From the NCBI GenBank assembly GCA_036278255.1, contig DASULK010000202.1:1-19280 (forward strand): DNA of 19,280 nucleotides, given 5' to 3'. The notes under the pieces are model-generated. The model saw only the letters and a program-made list of their open reading frames with translations, did no database searches and had not been told where the DNA came from. The translations under genes were made by a program, and so were the position numbers. Origin of the DNA: DASULK01 sp036278255 (lineage in GTDB: Bacteria > Actinomycetota > Actinomycetes > Mycobacteriales > Micromonosporaceae). Below are positions 15,851 through 19,280 of the stretch, one piece after another; position 1 is the stretch's first letter, and each line of letters opens with the position of its first letter.

Positions 15851-17068
15851 TCATCCGATGCGTTCGGCACCGCCTGCGGGGGCGGCGAGGAGAAATTCCG
15901 GCGGGCGGTAGTCGCATTCGTCGTAGACATCGATCACCGCCGCGGCTACCGCAGGCACCCGGTCCGCATCCACCAGGGCCAGGATGCAGCCGCCGAAGCC
16001 GCCGCCGGTCATCCGCACCCCATAGGCGCCAGCGGTGAGAGCGGCGGCCACCGCGGTGTCCACCTCCGGCACGGTGATCTCAAAGTCGTCGCGCATTGAT
16101 CGGTGCGACGCGGTCAGCAGCGGCCCGATCCCCAACAGGTCATCCGAGCGCAGGGCAGCGACGACGTCCAGCACCCGTTGGTTCTCGGTCACCACGTGCC
16201 GCACCCGTCGACGGGCCACGTCATCAGGGAGGCGGGGAAGGGCCGCGTCGAGGTCGGCGATTCCCAGGTCACGGAGGGCGGGCGCGCCGAGCGCGGCCGC
16301 CGCGGATAAACAGGTGGCCCGTCGGGCCGCGTATTCGCCGGTGGTGTGCTGATGCGGGGCCCGGCTGTCAATCACCAAAACGGCCAGTCCGGCGGCGGCC
16401 GGATTCAAGGGAATGTGCTCCATCGCGGCGGATCGGCAGTCGAGGAAGAGCGCGTGCCCGGCCCGACAGTGGATCGATGCTGTCTGATCCAAGATTCCGC
16501 AGGGAATACCGGCGTAGTGCTCCGCCCGCTGCGCGAGGCTCGGTCGGGCCGCGAGGGGCACGTCGAGTTCACCGAGGTCGATCAGGGCGGAGAGCACGGC
16601 CGAGACCAGCGCTGCGGAGGAGGAGAGGCCAGCGCCGGAGGGCACGTCGGAGACGATGGCCAGCCGCGCCGCCGGCACGTCGAAACCGGCCGAGCGCAGC
16701 GACCACACCACTCCGGCCATGTAGGCGCCCCAGCCGTTCACCCTGCGCGGTGGCGCAATCTCGGCGTCGGTGAAACTGATCCGGTCGCCGACCTGCGCGG
16801 ACCAGACGGTCCATCGCCGAGGTGCAGACCGGTCGGCCGGTGCTGCGGCGACGACCACCCGCTGCGGCAGTGCGTACGGCAATGCGAAACCCTCGTTGTA
16901 GTCGGTGTGCTCACCGATCAGATTGACACGGCCCGGAGCGGCCCAGACGCCGGTCGGCTCGTCACCATAGGTGCAGACGAATCCCTTGATGGCAGCCGCC
17001 ACGGTTGTGGCGCTTCGGTCACTCGACGGTTCATATCCGGACAGGATCCCCACCCCGCGACGATCCAT
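15851..17068 (-). CDS. galK: Galactokinase
   Basis: The product is a 405-residue GHMP kinase that phosphorylates alpha-galactose to galactose 1-phosphate in the Leloir pathway. Visible motifs are the galactokinase signature GRVNLIGEHTDYN (46-58), the phosphate loop VPSGAGLSSSAAL (142-154), the catalytic-base aspartate in CGILDQ (D194; most relatives have GIMDQ), and the C-terminal GGGFGGC (355-361). Length is normal. GAGAGG lies 5 bases before ATG 17068 and supports this start. It is divergent from galT, whereas many actinobacteria keep galT, galE and galK in one operon. galE is not in the window. A luxR-type gene follows downstream on the same strand after 124 bases. Confidence 0.95.
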   Translation of the reverse strand: MDRRGVGILSGYEPSSDRSATTVAAAIKGFVCTYGDEPTGVWAAPGRVNLIGEHTDYNEGFALPYALPQRVVVAAAPADRSAPRRWTVWSAQVGDRISFTDAEIAPPRRVNGWGAYMAGVVWSLRSAGFDVPAARLAIVSDVPSGAGLSSSAALVSAVLSALIDLGELDVPLAARPSLAQRAEHYAGIPCGILDQTASIHCRAGHALFLDCRSAAMEHIPLNPAAAGLAVLVIDSRAPHQHTTGEYAARRATCLSAAAALGAPALRDLGIADLDAALPRLPDDVARRRVRHVVTENQRVLDVVAALRSDDLLGIGPLLTASHRSMRDDFEITVPEVDTAVAAALTAGAYGVRMTGGGFGGCILALVDADRVPAVAAAVIDVYDECDYRPPEFLLAAPAGGAERIG

Positions 17069-17133
17069 CCGGGCCTCTCGGTTGTCAATCGGTTCACAAT
17101 GTCTCGAACAACAACGACGGAAGCGCGGCGATC
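17069..17133. promoter_or_regulatory. galK/galT divergent regulatory region with tandem 11-bp repeat
   Basis: The 65-base gap between the two start codons contains TCGGTTGTCAA (17078-17088) followed immediately by TCGGTTCACAA (17089-17099), sharing 9 of 11 bases. A wider inverted pair GTTGT (17081-17085) and ACAAC (17108-17112) overlaps it. One regulator bound here could control both genes. No textbook -10/-35 pair is clear; TTGTCA at 17082 is a possible -35 for galT. Confidence 0.5.
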
Positions 17134-18213
17134 GTGAAGCGAAGTGTCATGAAGCTGGCCGACGGCCGGGAGCTGATCTATTACGACGAGTCCGACAGCG
17201 CGATGCGTGAGCTGGTCGACCAACGGGCCCCCGCAGCGCCCTCGCCAGCGTCGCAGGTCCGCTACGACCCGCTGCTCGATGAATGGGTGACCTTCGCGGC
17301 ACATCGACAGGACCGCACCCATTTGCCCCCGTCCGACCAGTGCCCCCTCTGTCCTTCGACACCGCAGCACTCCACCGAGATCCCAGCCCGGGACTACGAC
17401 GTCGTGGTCTTCGAAAATCGTTTCCCGTCCTTCAGCCAGCGTCCGGTCCTGCCGTCGGTGCCGCATTCACTGACCCCGGCACGGCCCGGCGGCGGCCGCT
17501 GTGAGGTGCTGTGCTTTACCGCTGATCATCACGGCTCGTTCAGCACCCTCGGTCCGGACCGGATCCGCATGATCATTGACGTGTGGGCCGACCGCAGCAG
17601 CAAACTCGCCGCGCTGCCCGGGGTGGAGCAGGTCTTCTGCTTCGAGAATCGGGGGGAGGAGATCGGGGTGACTCTGCAGCACCCGCACGGGCAGATCTAT
17701 GCCTACCCGTTCGTCACCCCGCAGACCCGGCGGATGCTGCGCTCGGCGCAGGCCTACGCCCGCGCCCACTGCGGAGCCAACCTCTTCGCGGCACTTCTTG
17801 CCGCTGAACGTGCAGCGGGCGACCGAGTCGTCGCAGCGAACGAGCACTGGACCGCCTTCGTCCCGGCCGCTGCCCGCTGGCCCTTTGAGATCCATCTTTT
17901 CCCGCACCGCCGGGTACCCGACATCCCGGCTCTTTCGGATGCAGAACGCCGCAGCCTCGCCGCGCTGCACCCGCAGGTGCTGCGACGCCTCGACGGCCTC
18001 TTCGCCGCACCGATGCCCTACATCGCCGCCTGGCACCAGGCGCCGGTGCGCATCGATCGGGATGTGTTCTATCTGCATCTTCGTGTGTTCAGCCCGCAGC
18101 GCGCCCCCGGAAAGCTGAAGTTTTTGGCCGGATCGGAGTCCGGCATGGGGGCGTTCATCAATGACGTCCTCCCGGAGGAAGCAGCCCGCCGGTTGCGCGC
18201 GGTCGAGGTGTAG
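17134..18213 (+). CDS. galT: Galactose-1-phosphate uridylyltransferase
   Basis: The product has 359 residues and exchanges UMP between UDP-glucose and galactose 1-phosphate. The zinc site starts at CPLC (70-73), and the catalytic motif is in ENRGEEIGVTLQHPHGQ, with the uridylylated nucleophile H185 (HPH 183-185). FEIHLFPHR near 250-258 provides the second histidine group. The GTG at 17134 is chosen because GGAAG lies 10 bases upstream and MKRS...LADGRELIYYD aligns with the usual actinobacterial GalT N-terminus. The ATG at 17149 is a possible alternative, and the ATG-less upstream extension to 17005 overlaps galK and is unlikely. It is divergent from galK, with the two starts 65 bases apart. 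Confidence 0.93.
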   Translation: MKRSVMKLADGRELIYYDESDSAMRELVDQRAPAAPSPASQVRYDPLLDEWVTFAAHRQDRTHLPPSDQCPLCPSTPQHSTEIPARDYDVVVFENRFPSFSQRPVLPSVPHSLTPARPGGGRCEVLCFTADHHGSFSTLGPDRIRMIIDVWADRSSKLAALPGVEQVFCFENRGEEIGVTLQHPHGQIYAYPFVTPQTRRMLRSAQAYARAHCGANLFAALLAAERAAGDRVVAANEHWTAFVPAAARWPFEIHLFPHRRVPDIPALSDAERRSLAALHPQVLRRLDGLFAAPMPYIAAWHQAPVRIDRDVFYLHLRVFSPQRAPGKLKFLAGSESGMGAFINDVLPEEAARRLRAVEV

Positions 18214-18311
18214 ACGACCTGTCCCACCCTGCGTCGAGGTGCTGCTGCGGGGCAGATCAAGCAGGTGACCTTCCCGGTAACCGTGGCTCAGGCAGCCGGG
18301 GGCATCGGGCA

Positions 18312-18324
18312 ACGAAACTTTCGT
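18312..18324. promoter_or_regulatory. CGAAACTTTCG palindromic operator candidate
   Basis: ACGAAACTTTCGT is a perfect inverted repeat with 6-base arms around a central C. The inner 11 bases equal the CGAAACTTTCG element known upstream of streptomycete xylanase and other polysaccharide-use genes, where LacI-family repressors act. It lies 262 bases before the ThuA-domain start and 98 bases after galT, so it fits control of the secreted protein. Confidence 0.55.
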
Positions 18325-18361
18325 GCCGCCTGCGGCTGTTGTCAAGCAGCGACGGGGCCAT

Positions 18362-18379
18362 CTGGCCGACATCGGCCAG
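18362..18379. terminator. Perfect 8-bp inverted repeat, possible galT terminator or operator
   Basis: CTGGCCGA and TCGGCCAG pair perfectly around CA. It lies about 150 bases beyond the galT stop with no T-run, so it may be a terminator of the high-GC type or a protein-binding palindrome. Sequence alone does not decide. Confidence 0.4.
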
Positions 18380-18586
18380 GATTAGTGCCGAGGTGGCGGT
18401 GACAACGCAATCAATGAGTAGCGTCCGCAATCAGGGCGGAACCTCGCGACAAGCGATCGGCCATCCTCATCCCCACGCACCGGCCTACAGCGTCTCGCCG
18501 TGCCCGGATGCCGCCGGGACAGAGAGCCAGATGAGCCGATCGAGGGTCGTGTGCCGCCCCGCACCTCAACCGCTGAAGGAGTTGAG

Positions 18587-19280
18587 ATGGCTCAAGAACG
18601 CCATTTCCGGATACCCAGATGGGGCGGACGTTTCCGCTCCAGTTCAACAAGTCCCCCAACGCCCACCCTGCCCGGTGGGCTTCTTCCGCGTCAACGAACC
18701 GGGGTACTGCGCCGCGCGGTCACCCTGGCATCGGGTGCCTCGCTGGTGCTCGGCCTGTCGACGCTGCCCGCGATCGCCGCACCGGTGCCGCAGAACAAAG
18801 CGGTCACGACCGACGGCGCGGCAGCGCAGGTGAACGTCCTGGTCTTCCACGGCCCGGCCGACAAGCAGGACGACCCGGTCTTGGACGCCGCGGCGACGAT
18901 CAAGGAGCTGGGACAGAAGAACGGCTTCTCCGTCGACCAGTCCGACGATCCGAGCGTCTTCACCCTCGGCAACCTGGCCCGGTACCGCGGCGTCGTCTTC
19001 CTCTCCGCCAACGGGGTGACACTCAACGACGAGCAGGAAGCGGCGTTCCAGGCGTACATCAAGGCGGGCGGCGGGTTCGTCGGCGTCCACGATGCCGCCT
19101 ACGCGCAGGACACCTCCTCCTGGTTCACCGGTCTGATCGGCACCCGCCCGGCCGGCAGTCTCCCGAACCCTGAGAAGGTCGTGGAGATCACGGTCAACTC
19201 CGAGAACCCGCCGAACGAGGGCAAAGACAAGCTCATCGACGGGAACAACAACACCAAGTGGTTGGCCCGTACCCGGACCG
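18587..19280 (+). CDS. Secreted ThuA-domain protein with discoidin-like segment, 5' part
   Basis: The open frame runs 231 codons to the window edge without a stop. AAGGAG sits 5 bases before ATG 18587. Residues 1-43 form a long, basic, proline/serine-rich n-region; 44-64 (AVTLASGASLVLGLSTLPAIA) is the hydrophobic signal-peptide core with likely cleavage after AIA near 65. Residues 83-190 match a ThuA (glutamine-amidotransferase-like) domain: VNVLVFHGP, FTLGNLARYRGVVFLSANGVTLNDEQEAAFQAYIKAGGGFVGVHDA and WFTGLIGTRP. The ThuA part seems to stop early, at about 110 residues where a full domain has about 210. From about 198, VEITVNSENPPNEGKDKLIDGNNNTKWLA looks like the start of an F5/8 type C (discoidin, CBM32-like) sugar-binding domain. 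ThuA proteins are linked to trehalose and other sugar use. This one is probably extracellular and sugar-binding, but the enzymatic role is unknown. Confidence 0.75.
   Translation, partial: MAQERHFRIPRWGGRFRSSSTSPPTPTLPGGLLPRQRTGVLRRAVTLASGASLVLGLSTLPAIAAPVPQNKAVTTDGAAAQVNVLVFHGPADKQDDPVLDAAATIKELGQKNGFSVDQSDDPSVFTLGNLARYRGVVFLSANGVTLNDEQEAAFQAYIKAGGGFVGVHDAAYAQDTSSWFTGLIGTRPAGSLPNPEKVVEITVNSENPPNEGKDKLIDGNNNTKWLARTRT

Larger units (their letters stand above)
18214..18586. other. 373-base non-coding region between galT and ThuA-domain gene
   Basis: No convincing gene is seen on either strand. The stretch holds a CGAAACTTTCG palindrome at 18312-18324 and a perfect 8-bp hairpin at 18362-18379, both listed separately. 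A long leader or an unmapped promoter for the secreted protein is expected here. I looked for the c-di-AMP (ydaO) and c-di-GMP riboswitch core sequences and did not recognise them. Confidence 0.6.

Noticed and set aside
18619..19173. A plus-strand frame starting at ATG 18619
   Set aside because: It overlaps the ThuA-domain frame, which has a strong ribosome site, signal peptide and domain match; this one is arginine/proline-rich with no domain.

Overview
This is a high-GC window with strong G/C bias at third codon positions and actinobacterial gene types: a mycoredoxin-like glutaredoxin, a large LuxR (LAL-type) regulator, a HAD–GH65 fusion, and a GalT with an actinomycete-style N-terminus. 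It is most likely chromosomal DNA of a filamentous or soil actinomycete. The genus cannot be fixed from the sequence alone. I saw no tRNA, rRNA, CRISPR array, IS element or phage gene.

Left part (1-9015), redox, metal and carbohydrate genes. The window opens in the 3' part of an ArsR-type regulator with a rhodanese domain. That gene is broken by an out-of-frame internal deletion, and its old stop codon overlaps the start of a small glutaredoxin. A spermidine-synthase-like protein follows. On the minus strand lies a 1001-residue GH65 glycoside phosphorylase/hydrolase fused to a HAD domain that has lost several catalytic residues. Divergent from it is a CopB-type (P1B-3) copper ATPase. Next comes a DoxX-family membrane protein with a DosR/DevR-like palindrome in its upstream region and a strong hairpin terminator behind it. 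Convergent to doxX is a two-gene minus-strand unit: a class I methyltransferase followed by a short-chain dehydrogenase.

Middle part (9102-15726), all minus strand. Transcription order is: a 922-residue LAL-type LuxR ATPase regulator, a zinc-less quinone-oxidoreductase-like MDR protein, a FrnE/DsbA-like thioredoxin-fold protein, a 14-TM DHA2 drug exporter, and a decayed kinase (APH-fold) remnant. The DsbA-like stop overlaps the exporter start and the kinase start lies inside the exporter 3' end. This looks like an operon for handling reactive or toxic compounds, possibly under the LuxR protein.

Right part (15851-19280), sugar genes. galK (minus) and galT (plus) are divergent across a 65-bp region with a tandem 11-bp repeat; galE is not in the window. 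After galT, a 373-bp non-coding stretch holds an exact CGAAACTTTCG palindrome, the kind of operator known from streptomycete polysaccharide-degradation genes, and a perfect 8-bp hairpin. It is followed by the 5' part of a secreted ThuA-domain protein that appears to run into a discoidin-like (F5/8C) segment at the window edge.

No clearly new multi-gene system is visible. The points most worth checking are the degenerate HAD domain on the GH65 enzyme, the two decayed genes, the DosR-like box, the LuxR/MDR/DsbA/MFS unit, and the short ThuA domain that switches into a discoidin-like segment behind a polysaccharide-type operator.
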